Assembly (NCBI RefSeq): GCF_004115745.1
Contig: NZ_QXIL01000004.1
Span: forward strand, 1 to 64,000
Source: Levilactobacillus suantsaii
Lineage (GTDB): Bacteria; Bacillota; Bacilli; Lactobacillales; Lactobacillaceae
Length of the DNA: 64,000 nucleotides
Direction: 5' to 3'
Shown here: positions 51,625 to 59,942 of the stretch, one piece after another
Layout of the letters: each line of letters opens with the position of its first letter
Position numbering within the stretch: position 1 is the first letter of the stretch
Position numbers and translations under genes: made by a program
Notes under the pieces: model-generated
Told to the model about the DNA's origin: nothing
Database searches by the model: none
The model's input: only the letters and a program-made list of their open reading frames with translations

Positions 51625-52370
51625 CAGCTCGCCACCTTCCCCGTGCGGTTCACCACGATGAGAACGGTAATGTTGTCCAGCCCCCCAGCCGCGTTGGCTA
51701 GGGTTACCAGCTCGTCACACTTTTGGGCTTCGGTCTGGTCACGAAGCAGGACCGTCTTGATCTGGTCGTCACTGACCATGTTGGTCAACCCGTCGGTACA
51801 CAGCAATAGTTGGTCGTCGGTCACCAACGGATACACGTTCAAATCAAAGTTGGCGTCGGTCGAAATGCCTAATGACCGCACGATAATGTTCTTTTGCGGG
51901 TGATGGCGGGCCGCCTGACGGCTAATCTCGCCACGTTTGACCAACTCATTGACCAGCGAATGGTCTTCGGTCAATTGGCGTAAGTGACTCTCGCGCAGCA
52001 AGTAAGCTCGGGAATCCCCGATACTGGCCACCACGACTGCCGTCGGAAAGTACACCGCCGCCACCAGGGTGGTCCCCATGCCGCTTAAATCGGCAAACTG
52101 GGCCGACTTTTCGATGATGGACCGGTTCTCGGCCGTAATCTGGTTGCTCAGCCAATCTTCGGCGGCCTGGGTACTGGACCACTCAGTCGCCTCAAAATCG
52201 TGGCCTAAGTGCGAAACGGCCATGGCGCTGGCCACATCGCCCCCCTGATGGCCGCCGATGCCGTCCGCAATCAATGCGAGGTGTTGCCCCGCCTGGTTGG
52301 TGAACACATCCACGTAATCTTCATTATCGGCCCGTTGCTTGCCAATGGCCGTTCGATAAGCCACTTCCAT
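51624..52370 (-). CDS. stp: PP2C-type protein phosphatase (Stp/PrpC)
   Basis: This 248-aa Mn/Mg-dependent phosphatase reverses PrkC phosphorylation. RTAIGKQRADNEDYVDVFTN, IADGIGGHQGGDVASAMAVS, GDSRAYLLRESHLRQLTEDH and LLCTDGLTNMVSDDQI supply the metal-binding aspartates. Its stop codon overlaps the kinase start. The rsmB-stp-prkC order is the standard one in Bacilli. Confidence 0.96.
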   Translation of the reverse strand: MEVAYRTAIGKQRADNEDYVDVFTNQAGQHLALIADGIGGHQGGDVASAMAVSHLGHDFEATEWSSTQAAEDWLSNQITAENRSIIEKSAQFADLSGMGTTLVAAVYFPTAVVVASIGDSRAYLLRESHLRQLTEDHSLVNELVKRGEISRQAARHHPQKNIIVRSLGISTDANFDLNVYPLVTDDQLLLCTDGLTNMVSDDQIKTVLLRDQTEAQKCDELVTLANAAGGLDNITVLIVVNRTGKVAS

Positions 52371-52382
52371 TACTGATCACCC

Positions 52383-53723
52383 CTAGTTTTTCCGTCGAAA
52401 CGCACTGACGAAGAAGCCGTCCGTGTCAAAATCATCGGGATAAATTGACAGCGTTGCGGTTTCCCGGTCCGCCTTCACGTTCTTAGTCGTCGTCACCCGC
52501 ACACTTTCAAAATTCGGGTGCGTAGCCAAGAATTGGGCCACCACGTCATCGTTTTCCGTAGCCAAGATAGTGCAGGTACTGTAGACTAGCGTCCCCTGCG
52601 GCTTTAATTTTCGGCTGACCGCGTCTAAGATCGCCAGTTGAATCGTTTGGAGATGTTCACTGTCTTGTGGCGTTTTATCATAGCGAATCTCCGGTTTCCG
52701 CCGAATCAAGCCGATTCCCGAGCAGGGCGCATCGACTAAAATCTTATCAAAAGTCGCGTCCGAAAACTCGGAATCGACCTTGCGGGCATCCAAAGCCATG
52801 GCGTTGACTCGGTCGGCGACTTGCAACCGCGCGGCGTTTTTAGCAATCAACTTGACCTTTTTTTCGTGTAGGTCTAACGCCGTCACCTGGCCGCCCTTTT
52901 CTGGATCCAAAGCCGCCGCAATCTGGGTGGTCTTGCCGCCGGGTGCTGCACAGGCATCTAAGACCTGATCACCGGGCTGCAACTGTAAGGCTTCGACCGG
53001 TAACATGGCACTTTCGTCTTGAATCGTCATTTGGCCCTGGTTGAAGAGCTCACTGCGACTAGCCGGTTGTCCGTCGAGCCGTAAGCCTTCGCCGGAAACT
53101 TCGCTTTCGGTAACGGTGAAGCCCGCCATTTCGAGTTCCGCCTTGGCCTCGGTTTTCGTGGTGACCGCCGTGTTAACCCGCACGGACTGGGCCGCCGGTT
53201 GGTTGATCGTTGCTAAGATACTTTGAGTCTTTTCGGCGCCTAACTGGTCCGTCAACCGCGTTACCAGCCAGGTCGGCATCGAATAGGTCACACTAAGGCG
53301 CTTCAACGGGTCGCTGATTTGGTTTAAATCGGGCACCCCTTGGCGGTCGATGGCGTGTAAGATTCCGGTGACAAATCGGCGAATCCCCTCGTGACCGTTG
53401 TCCTTAGCGAACTGAATCGCTTCATTAAAAATGGCGCGCTTGGGAATCCGGTCCAGATAGAGTAATTGGTAGAGCGCAATCAAAAGGGTATTTTCGACCC
53501 AGGGTTCTAACCGCTCGCCGGGTTTGACGAAACTGCGTAAATAGTAGTCCAACGTCAAGCGATGTTGGATCGTACCGTAGACCAAGTTGGTCAAGAGCCG
53601 CCGGTCGGCATCGTTCAAGTCGCTTTTGGCGATCATCTTATCTAATTGTAAATTGGAGTAGGCGCCATTGGCCACCCGAGTCAAACTTTCAACCGCTAAT
53701 GCGCGGGGATTATCTTTTGTCAT
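52383..53723 (-). CDS. rsmB: 16S rRNA (cytosine-967) methyltransferase RsmB (Sun)
   Basis: This is a 446-aa protein. The N-terminal NusB-like RNA-binding domain (RALAVESLTRVANGAYSNLQ, FAKDNGHEGIRRFVTGILHA) precedes the catalytic part. DACAAPGGKTTQIAAAL binds SAM. ILVDAPCSGIGLIRRKPEIR and VYSTCTILATEND supply the two cysteines. It methylates C967 of 16S rRNA. The start overlaps the fmt stop by one base. It shares only the catalytic half with the RsmF protein encoded near 14 kb. Confidence 0.95.
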   Translation of the reverse strand: MTKDNPRALAVESLTRVANGAYSNLQLDKMIAKSDLNDADRRLLTNLVYGTIQHRLTLDYYLRSFVKPGERLEPWVENTLLIALYQLLYLDRIPKRAIFNEAIQFAKDNGHEGIRRFVTGILHAIDRQGVPDLNQISDPLKRLSVTYSMPTWLVTRLTDQLGAEKTQSILATINQPAAQSVRVNTAVTTKTEAKAELEMAGFTVTESEVSGEGLRLDGQPASRSELFNQGQMTIQDESAMLPVEALQLQPGDQVLDACAAPGGKTTQIAAALDPEKGGQVTALDLHEKKVKLIAKNAARLQVADRVNAMALDARKVDSEFSDATFDKILVDAPCSGIGLIRRKPEIRYDKTPQDSEHLQTIQLAILDAVSRKLKPQGTLVYSTCTILATENDDVVAQFLATHPNFESVRVTTTKNVKADRETATLSIYPDDFDTDGFFVSAFRRKN

Positions 53724-54667
53724 TATTTCGCCACCTGTTCGCCCACTGTGAGCGTGTCCGTTGAACCGTTCAGAAAGTCTGTGATACTTAACTTGGGCTT
53801 ACCAGCCGGTTGCAGTTCATCAATTGCTAACACCCCGTGCTCCCCCGTTGCGATAGCCAAATGGTGCTTATCATGACTAACTAGGCACCCGGGGACTAAA
53901 TCAGTCGTTTGGTCGAGGACCCGCACTTGCCACAGCTTAGTACGCACCCCATTCAAGTAGAGATGGGCCGTAGGGTGCGGGCGTAAAGCCCGGACCTTGC
54001 AGTCAATCAAATGAGCGCTTAAGTTCAGGTCGACGCGTTCTTCTTCCGGCTTGATGGTCGGGGCAAACGTGACTTTCTCCGGGTCCTGTTCGACTGGCGT
54101 AATGTCGCCTGCTAAGAGTTTCGGCAACGTCTCTAATAACAGGTCGCGTCCCAAATCACTCAACTTGTCGAACATACTGCCCACGTCGTCTTGGTCGGTA
54201 ATTGGAATGGCCCGTTGAGCTAACACGTCGCCCGCGTCCATTTTTTTGACCATGAACATGATGGACACGCCAGTTTCGGCATCCCCGTTCATGATGGCAT
54301 AGTGCACGGGCGCTCCGCCCCGATACTTCGGGAGTAAGGAGGCATGGACGTTGACTGCCGCGACCTTGGCCGCTTTTAACAGCTTGGTCGGCAAGAACTG
54401 CCCAAAGGCGGCCGTCACGATCAGGTCAGGAGCTAACGCAATCGCTCGGTCCAATTCGGGACTACCGCTCAATTTGGCGGGTTGAAGCACTTCTAAGCCG
54501 TTCGCTACGGCAACTTGTTTGACCGGTGAAGCGGTCAAGACGTGCTTGCGGCCCACGGGGCGGTCGGGTTGAGTCACCACGGCTAAGACGTCGTAATCGT
54601 GGTCGATTAAACTTTGTAAAATGGGCGCGGAAAACTTCGGCGTTCCCATAAAAATAACTGAGGTCAT
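53723..54667 (-). CDS. fmt: Methionyl-tRNA formyltransferase
   Basis: This 314-aa enzyme formylates initiator Met-tRNA with 10-formyl-tetrahydrofolate. VIFMGTPKFSAPILQSLI, NVHASLLPKYRGGAPVHYAI (catalytic His and the SLLP motif) and VKKMDAGDVLAQ (catalytic Asp) are clear, and the C-terminal domain is OB-like. It lies 30 bp after priA. The def gene that often joins this pair is absent here. Confidence 0.96.
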   Translation of the reverse strand: MTSVIFMGTPKFSAPILQSLIDHDYDVLAVVTQPDRPVGRKHVLTASPVKQVAVANGLEVLQPAKLSGSPELDRAIALAPDLIVTAAFGQFLPTKLLKAAKVAAVNVHASLLPKYRGGAPVHYAIMNGDAETGVSIMFMVKKMDAGDVLAQRAIPITDQDDVGSMFDKLSDLGRDLLLETLPKLLAGDITPVEQDPEKVTFAPTIKPEEERVDLNLSAHLIDCKVRALRPHPTAHLYLNGVRTKLWQVRVLDQTTDLVPGCLVSHDKHHLAIATGEHGVLAIDELQPAGKPKLSITDFLNGSTDTLTVGEQVAK

Positions 54668-54697
54668 TTAGGCACCATACTTTCTGATTATTGATTC

Positions 54698-57112
54698 TTA
54701 CATAAAATTCATCGGTTCAGCATCAATGGCCACAGCGAGTCCTCGCGGTGCGCGCTGGGAGCCTTGCCGAATCTGGTCTAAGACCGCTTTTAAATGTGGT
54801 TCGTGTTTATATTTGATTACCACTTGATAATAATACTTCCGCTTGACCCGCGCAATCGCCTTGGGCGTCGGGCCCAGGATAATCGCCTGGTCGCTTAAAC
54901 CTTGCTTGACGGCGGCTAAGATCTGATACATCGCTTTGGCCGCGACGCTTTCATCTTCGTGGCTCGCCGTGAGCTGAATGGCGTAGTAGTACGGCGGGTA
55001 ATTGCCCTGGTGGCGCATGTGCATCTCAGTCACGAAGAACCGTTCGTAATCCTGCGTGCGTGCTAGTTGAATGGCGTAGTGATCAGGGTTAAAGGTCTGG
55101 ATGTAGACTTCACCGGGCTTCTCCGCCCGACCGGCCCGACCACTGACCTGGGTCAACAGTTGAAAGGTCCGCTCACTAGCCCGAAAGTCGGGCAAACCCA
55201 AAGCCGTGTCGGCGTTTAAGACCCCGACTAGCGTGACGTTGGGGAAGTCCAGCCCTTTGGCAATCATCTGGGTCCCTAACAAAATATCTGCATCGTGCTG
55301 CCCAAATTGATTGAGCAACTTTTCGTGGGCCCCCTTGCGCCGCGTCGAATCTACGTCCATCCGTAAGATACGGGCCGTGGGCAACAACTTTTGCAAGGCG
55401 GTTTCGACCTTTTGGGTCCCGGTACCGTAGTAACGAATCTTCCGGCTACGGCAATTGGGGCAGACCGTCGGCACAGCTTCTTCATGCCCACAATAGTGGC
55501 ACTTCATGACCCGCGGGTTCACGTGGTAGGTCAACGAAATGTCACAGTTCGGACACTTCAAGACAAAACCACAGTCCCGACACATCATAAAGGAAGAAAA
55601 ACCACGGCGATTCAACATCAAGACGACTTGTTCGTGCCGGTCGAGCCGGTCTTGAATCGCCGTGAGTAGCGGCGCGGAAAAATCGTCATCGCCCTGGTGT
55701 TGCTTGAGTTCAGCGCGCATGTCGATGATATGGACCGTGGGCAGCGGCCGGTCGTTGATCCGGTGCGCCAACACTAAGCGGGTGTAGAGCCCCTTGGCGG
55801 CCCGCGCTCTGGTCTCTAACGACGGCGTGGCACTCCCTAACACCACCGGGCAATCGTGATACTTGCCCCGCCATAATGCCACGTCGCGGGCATGATAGCG
55901 CGGATTTTCGTCTTGCTTATAACTGCTTTCATGTTCCTCATCCATGATGATGAGGCCCAAATGTTGAATCGGCGCAAAGACCGCCGAGCGGGCGCCCACG
56001 ACCACGGTCGCTTCGCCGCGGTCAATGCGGCGCCACTCGTCATACTGTTCGCCCTTGGACAGACCGCTGTGTAAGACTGCCACTCGTTGGCCGAAGCGGG
56101 CCTTGACCCGGTTGGTCATCTGCGGCGTCAACGCAATCTCGGGGACCAGCATCAACGCACTACGGCCCTGTTGCAACGCCACGGCGATGCTTTGCAAATA
56201 AACCTCCGTCTTGCCACTTCCGGTCACGCCTTCCACCAAGAAGTTTTTGGCTTGGCGCTGGGTGACAGCCGTGGTAATGGCATCTACGGCGGCCTGCTGT
56301 TCGGCGTTCAATCGTAACGGTGTCGTGGGTTTCACTGGTTGTTGAAACGGATCACGGTAGACTTCAAGTGGCGTACGCTTGAGCCAGCCTTTGGTCTCCG
56401 CCCCCCGAATCACCGCTGAGCTGACCCCCGCAGCGTGGGCTACCTTGGCCTGCGGCACCGGATGGTCAGGCAAGGCTTGCAGATAGGTCAGTAAAGCCGC
56501 CTGCTTCGGCGCCCGCGTGGCCACGCTTTGTTTGAGGTCTTCCAGTTGTTGTGGGGCCAAAGACGTGGTGATCCCCGGGGTGGTCTTGACGCTAGCCTTG
56601 TCCTTGACTTGATAAGTCACCGTAACCTTGCCAGCGCGACGTAACTTCAACAGGCCCGCTACCGTGTCTGTGTCGAGTTTACTGGTATCGAAGTCGCGCG
56701 CCGCCCCGTCAGGAAAGTACACGGCCCGTTCCGTAGCCGTCAATTCGTTGGTCGGGACGATTTGACGTTCAACGGAGGCCTTCAATAAGTTAGGCAACAT
56801 CGTTTGGATACAGGTGATGCGAAAGGCGTAAGTCGTTTGGGCCAGCCAATCGGCCAATTGTTGGAGCTCTGGGTTCAAGACCGGCGCCAAGTCTAACACG
56901 GCGCGAATCGACTTTAACTGGCCCTCATACTGTGTGCTGGTCGTAAAGCCCACGACGACGCCCGAGACCACCCGGTGGCCGAACGGGACCGTCACACGCA
57001 TCCCCGGTTGGAGTTGGTCGGCCAATTGATCCGGGATCGCGTACGAATAGGGGTCGTTGGTCTGCATGGTTGGCACGTCCACTAAAACTTGTGCAATTTG
57101 TGCCATCGTCAT
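54698..57112 (-). CDS. priA: Primosomal replication restart helicase PriA
   Basis: This is an 804-aa helicase. The N-terminal 3'-end DNA-binding domain is followed by Walker A VEGVTGSGKTEVYLQSI and DEEHESSYKQDENPRYHARD. A zinc-binding insert contains eight cysteines (CRDCGFVLKCPNC and CHYCGHEEAVPTVCPNC). QVSGRAGRAEKPGEV completes the core. It loads the replisome at abandoned forks. Two ATGs two codons apart could both start it; the first has GAGGG five bases upstream. Seven bases separate it from coaBC. Confidence 0.96.
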   Translation of the reverse strand: MTMAQIAQVLVDVPTMQTNDPYSYAIPDQLADQLQPGMRVTVPFGHRVVSGVVVGFTTSTQYEGQLKSIRAVLDLAPVLNPELQQLADWLAQTTYAFRITCIQTMLPNLLKASVERQIVPTNELTATERAVYFPDGAARDFDTSKLDTDTVAGLLKLRRAGKVTVTYQVKDKASVKTTPGITTSLAPQQLEDLKQSVATRAPKQAALLTYLQALPDHPVPQAKVAHAAGVSSAVIRGAETKGWLKRTPLEVYRDPFQQPVKPTTPLRLNAEQQAAVDAITTAVTQRQAKNFLVEGVTGSGKTEVYLQSIAVALQQGRSALMLVPEIALTPQMTNRVKARFGQRVAVLHSGLSKGEQYDEWRRIDRGEATVVVGARSAVFAPIQHLGLIIMDEEHESSYKQDENPRYHARDVALWRGKYHDCPVVLGSATPSLETRARAAKGLYTRLVLAHRINDRPLPTVHIIDMRAELKQHQGDDDFSAPLLTAIQDRLDRHEQVVLMLNRRGFSSFMMCRDCGFVLKCPNCDISLTYHVNPRVMKCHYCGHEEAVPTVCPNCRSRKIRYYGTGTQKVETALQKLLPTARILRMDVDSTRRKGAHEKLLNQFGQHDADILLGTQMIAKGLDFPNVTLVGVLNADTALGLPDFRASERTFQLLTQVSGRAGRAEKPGEVYIQTFNPDHYAIQLARTQDYERFFVTEMHMRHQGNYPPYYYAIQLTASHEDESVAAKAMYQILAAVKQGLSDQAIILGPTPKAIARVKRKYYYQVVIKYKHEPHLKAVLDQIRQGSQRAPRGLAVAIDAEPMNFM

Positions 57113-57119
57113 CCCGCCC

Positions 57120-58328
57120 TCATTTCTCTGTAAAAATTTTCGCCACGTGTTCGATTAGGGCCGTGGCGATGGCCCGTTTACTGGTAATGGGTGTCTGGTC
57201 GCGGTGACCGTCTTTAAACAAGAAGGTCACCTGGTTATTATCACCGTTGAACCCGATTCCTGCCTGCGAAACGTCGTTAGCGACCAATAAGTCCAGGTGC
57301 TTAGTCGCTAGTTTCTTCTGGGCGTTAGCTAACAGGTCCTGGGTCTCGGCAGCAAAGCCAACCACGACCTGGTCAACACGCTTGCGTTGGGCGACTTCCC
57401 GTAAAATATCGGGCGTCTTCTTCAACGTTAACACCAGCTGATCGTTATCCGCACTTTTTTTGATTTTTTGCTCTGCTTGGTGTAGGGGTTGAAAATCCGC
57501 CACGGCCGCGGCCATGATGACCCCATCGGCTTTTGGCAACCGGCTGATGACTGCTTGTTCCAGGTCCTGGGTGCTTTCAATCGGCACCACGGTCACCCCA
57601 CTGGGCGCTGATAACCGTGTCGGAGCCGTGATCAGCGTCACGTCAGCACCGGCTTGTTGGGCCGCAGCCGCCACCGCGTAGCCCATCTTCCCCGATGAGC
57701 GGTTGGTCAAAAAGCGGACCGGGTCTAAAGCTTCTCGCGTTCCCCCGGCCGTGACCAGGAGTTTCTTCCCGGCCAATGGCGTGGCCGTCGCCGCTGTAGC
57801 AGTCAATTGAGCCACGATATCGGCCGGCTCCATGAACCGGCCGGTCCCGGCATACCCTTCGGCGAGCATCCCCGTTACGGGCGCCAGCACTGTCACCCCA
57901 TCGGCGATGAGTTGCTGCCGGTTACGTTGGGTCGCGGGAGCCTGCCACATATGCGTGTTCATGGCCGGGACCACGACTTTAGGCGCCGTGGTCGCTAACC
58001 AGGTCGCACTGGCCACATCATCAGCTAGGCCGTTGGCCAGTTGGGCCATCAAATTGGCAGACGCCGGGGCCGCTAACGCTAGATCCGTCCAATCGGCAAG
58101 TTCGATGTGGTTGATTTGACCATCGGCGACCCACCAAGTCTCATCGGTCAAGACCGGGGCCTTGGTCAACGCCGCCAAAGTCGCTGGCGTCACAAACCGA
58201 CTCGCCGCAGAGGTGAGAACGACTCGGACCGTAGCCCCCGCCCGCTGTAGGTCTCGGGCCAGGATTGCGCCCTTATAACTGGCGACACTCCCACTAATGG
58301 TCAACGTTACGTGTTTATCCTGAAACAT
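57120..58328 (-). CDS. coaBC: Bifunctional phosphopantothenoylcysteine decarboxylase/synthetase
   Basis: This 402-aa flavoprotein catalyses two steps of coenzyme A synthesis. The start at 58328 follows GGGAGG. The CoaC half has LTISGSVASYKGAILARDLQ and VVPAMNTHMWQAPATQRNRQ (catalytic Asn). The CoaB half begins KKLLVTAGGTREALDPVRFL and has NRSSGKMGYAVAAAAQQAGA. It lies between rpoZ and priA, as in B. subtilis. Confidence 0.95.
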   Translation of the reverse strand: MFQDKHVTLTISGSVASYKGAILARDLQRAGATVRVVLTSAASRFVTPATLAALTKAPVLTDETWWVADGQINHIELADWTDLALAAPASANLMAQLANGLADDVASATWLATTAPKVVVPAMNTHMWQAPATQRNRQQLIADGVTVLAPVTGMLAEGYAGTGRFMEPADIVAQLTATAATATPLAGKKLLVTAGGTREALDPVRFLTNRSSGKMGYAVAAAAQQAGADVTLITAPTRLSAPSGVTVVPIESTQDLEQAVISRLPKADGVIMAAAVADFQPLHQAEQKIKKSADNDQLVLTLKKTPDILREVAQRKRVDQVVVGFAAETQDLLANAQKKLATKHLDLLVANDVSQAGIGFNGDNNQVTFLFKDGHRDQTPITSKRAIATALIEHVAKIFTEK

Positions 58329-58350
58329 CTTTGCCCTCCCATTCCTGAAC

Positions 58351-58386
58351 AAAAAGGCCAGATTACCCACTGGCAACCTGGTCTCT
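58351..58386 (-). terminator. Weak terminator between rpoZ and coaBC
   Basis: GACCAG and CTGGCC form a stem with one mismatch, followed by TTTTTG on the minus strand. Termination is probably partial. Confidence 0.6.
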
Positions 58387-58400
58387 TCTCCGCACTCAAC

Positions 58401-58616
58401 TTAGGCGTTCAAATCCTTTTCGTCCGGATCGATCATTAACGCCCCGGCCGCAATTTCTTCTAAGGCTTTCCCAATCGTCTTGGGCGACTTGTATTCTGCC
58501 AACAACGGCTTGGCGTGGGCGTCTAATTCGTGGGCCCGCTTGCTCGCCAACATAATCAACGAGTACCGTGAATCCACTTGTGCTAATAAATCATCAACTG
58601 AAGGATAAAGTAGCAT
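58401..58616 (-). CDS. rpoZ: RNA polymerase omega subunit
   Basis: This 71-aa protein begins [20 protein letters not shown] and contains [17 protein letters not shown], the conserved omega helices that clamp the beta-prime subunit. The end [10 protein letters not shown] is acidic. It starts two bases after the gmk stop, so it is translated with gmk. Confidence 0.94.
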   Translation of the reverse strand: MLLYPSVDDLLAQVDSRYSLIMLASKRAHELDAHAKPLLAEYKSPKTIGKALEEIAAGALMIDPDEKDLNA

Positions 58617-58618
58617 GT

Positions 58619-59233
58619 CTATTCGTCTCCAATCATTTGTTCATAATCCGGCATCACCCGGGTGACCCGCAACCGTTCACTGCGAATAATCGTCTGGATG
58701 CGTTCGACCGCCTTGCCAACCTCATCGTTGACCACGGCATAGTCGTAGTTGCGCATCATCCGAATCTCACCCACAGCTTTTTTGATCCGCTTATTGATCA
58801 CGTCCATGGCATCCGTGCCCCGACCAATCAAACGGTGTTCTAATTCCATCAAATCAGGTGGCGTTAAAAAGACAAAAACAGCGTCCGGGCAATTTGCTCG
58901 CACTTGCATCGCGCCATTGACTTCAATCTCTAAGAAGACGTCTTTTCCCTGATCGAGGGTCTCATTAACATATTTTAACGGCGTGCCATAGTAGTTGTCA
59001 ACATACTTGGCGTATTCAAGCATTTCACCGTTGCGAATGTTCTCTTCGAATTCTTCCTTAGACACAAAATAATAGTCGACGCCGTTAACTTCCCCTTCGC
59101 GGGGCTTACGAGTCGTCATCGAAATGGAGTAGGAAAAATCAGCTGCACCCGTTTCAAACAGCGCCTTACGGACCGTTCCTTTTCCGACTCCCGAAGGCCC
59201 CGAGAGTACAATGAGCATTCCACGTTTCGCCAT
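58619..59233 (-). CDS. gmk: Guanylate kinase
   Basis: This 204-aa enzyme phosphorylates GMP to [23 protein letters not shown] is the P-loop. [20 protein letters not shown] and [20 protein letters not shown] bind GMP and ATP. It begins the gmk-rpoZ-coaBC-priA-fmt-rsmB run. A palindrome TATAGTTTACTATA lies about 80 bp upstream in the probable promoter region. Confidence 0.96.
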   Translation of the reverse strand: MAKRGMLIVLSGPSGVGKGTVRKALFETGAADFSYSISMTTRKPREGEVNGVDYYFVSKEEFEENIRNGEMLEYAKYVDNYYGTPLKYVNETLDQGKDVFLEIEVNGAMQVRANCPDAVFVFLTPPDLMELEHRLIGRGTDAMDVINKRIKKAVGEIRMMRNYDYAVVNDEVGKAVERIQTIIRSERLRVTRVMPDYEQMIGDE

Positions 59234-59392
59234 TGTCTAAAAATCCCTTCATTATTTGAATTCTAGTCGGCTCGCCCGCCCGGTTAAGGACGCGGTGGGC
59301 GCTTAATCTATAGTTTACTATACTACCACTAATTAAGGGGCTATGGCTAGTTTTAGCGGGAATTTCTCGAAAAAGCCGGCTAAAAAAAGGCC

Positions 59393-59442
59393 TTGCAATT
59401 TCAAACACATGTTCGTATAATAAAAATACAAACAAACGTTCG
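59393..59442 (+). promoter_or_regulatory. SOS-type promoter with two LexA-like boxes
   Basis: TTGCAA (59393-59398), a 17-bp spacer and a perfect TATAAT (59416-59421) form a strong promoter. Two 14-bp sites, CAAACACATGTTCG (59402-59415) and CAAACAAACGTTCG (59429-59442), flank the -10. Both fit CRAAC-N4-GTTYG, one base from the Bacillus LexA box CGAAC-N4-GTTCG in the fixed positions. Binding would block polymerase at the promoter. Confidence 0.72.
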
Positions 59443-59453
59443 AGGTGATCAGC

Positions 59454-59783
59454 ATGCTTAATTCCGCTGCCAGTCGGTTGAAACCTTTGACCGAGCGGGC
59501 GACCTTAGTTTATCAGGAACTCTTTAATTCGTTGCCCGTGATCGCGGGTCAGGTGGTCTATCCCCAACTGCCCGCTTTTCAACTGACCTACTTTTTACAA
59601 CAAGCTTTGATGCGCCACTACCACGTGACGTTACAATTCAAAGCAGCGCCACAAGTCGCGCCCATGACCGTCACCGGTTACCTGCAGCAAGATGTTGCCG
59701 GTCACCTCATTTTAAAATCGCCCCATCTTATCACTATCGTGACCCCCGCGTTGCTCCGTAGCATTCGCCGGGTGGCCCGGTAA
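59454..59783 (+). CDS. 109-aa protein, probably SOS-induced, possibly YolD-like
   Basis: The ATG at 59454 follows GAGGTG at six bases. The protein has no signal peptide or membrane span. The C-terminal half (VTLQFKAAPQVAPMTVTGYL, GHLILKSPHLITIVTPALL) reads as a small beta barrel ending in RSIRRVAR. It loosely follows the YolD-like pattern of a helix, then a strand-rich region with G-x-L at its centre. YolD-like genes are often LexA-controlled and linked to Y-family polymerases, but none lies here. The family call is tentative; the SOS control is the stronger claim. It has its own terminator. Confidence 0.7.
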   Translation: MLNSAASRLKPLTERATLVYQELFNSLPVIAGQVVYPQLPAFQLTYFLQQALMRHYHVTLQFKAAPQVAPMTVTGYLQQDVAGHLILKSPHLITIVTPALLRSIRRVAR

Positions 59784-59808
59784 AAGTGAGAGTTCGGGAC
59801 AAAACACT

Positions 59809-59858
59809 AAAGTGCACCCTTTTAGATGGAAAATCCATTTAAAAAAGGTGCACTTTTT
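59809..59858 (+). terminator. Terminator of the SOS-type gene
   Basis: AAAGTGCACC and GGTGCACTTT pair around an inner TGGAAAATCCA, followed by TTTAAAT, 26 bp past the stop. Confidence 0.83.
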
Positions 59859-59892
59859 AAATTATTCGGTGACTCTAATGGTGTCGAAACGG

Positions 59893-59935
59893 ACGCCAAA
59901 AGTCAGGTTATTGCGCGCTTTCTTTTGGCGTTTTC
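59893..59935. terminator. Hairpin beside the recN 3' end
   Basis: ACGCCAAAAG and CTTTTGGCGT form a perfect 10-bp stem. TTTTC follows on the plus strand. For recN on the minus strand it has no clear U-tract, so it may act mainly as a 3' end stabiliser. Confidence 0.5.
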
Positions 59936-59942
59936 AAGCTAG

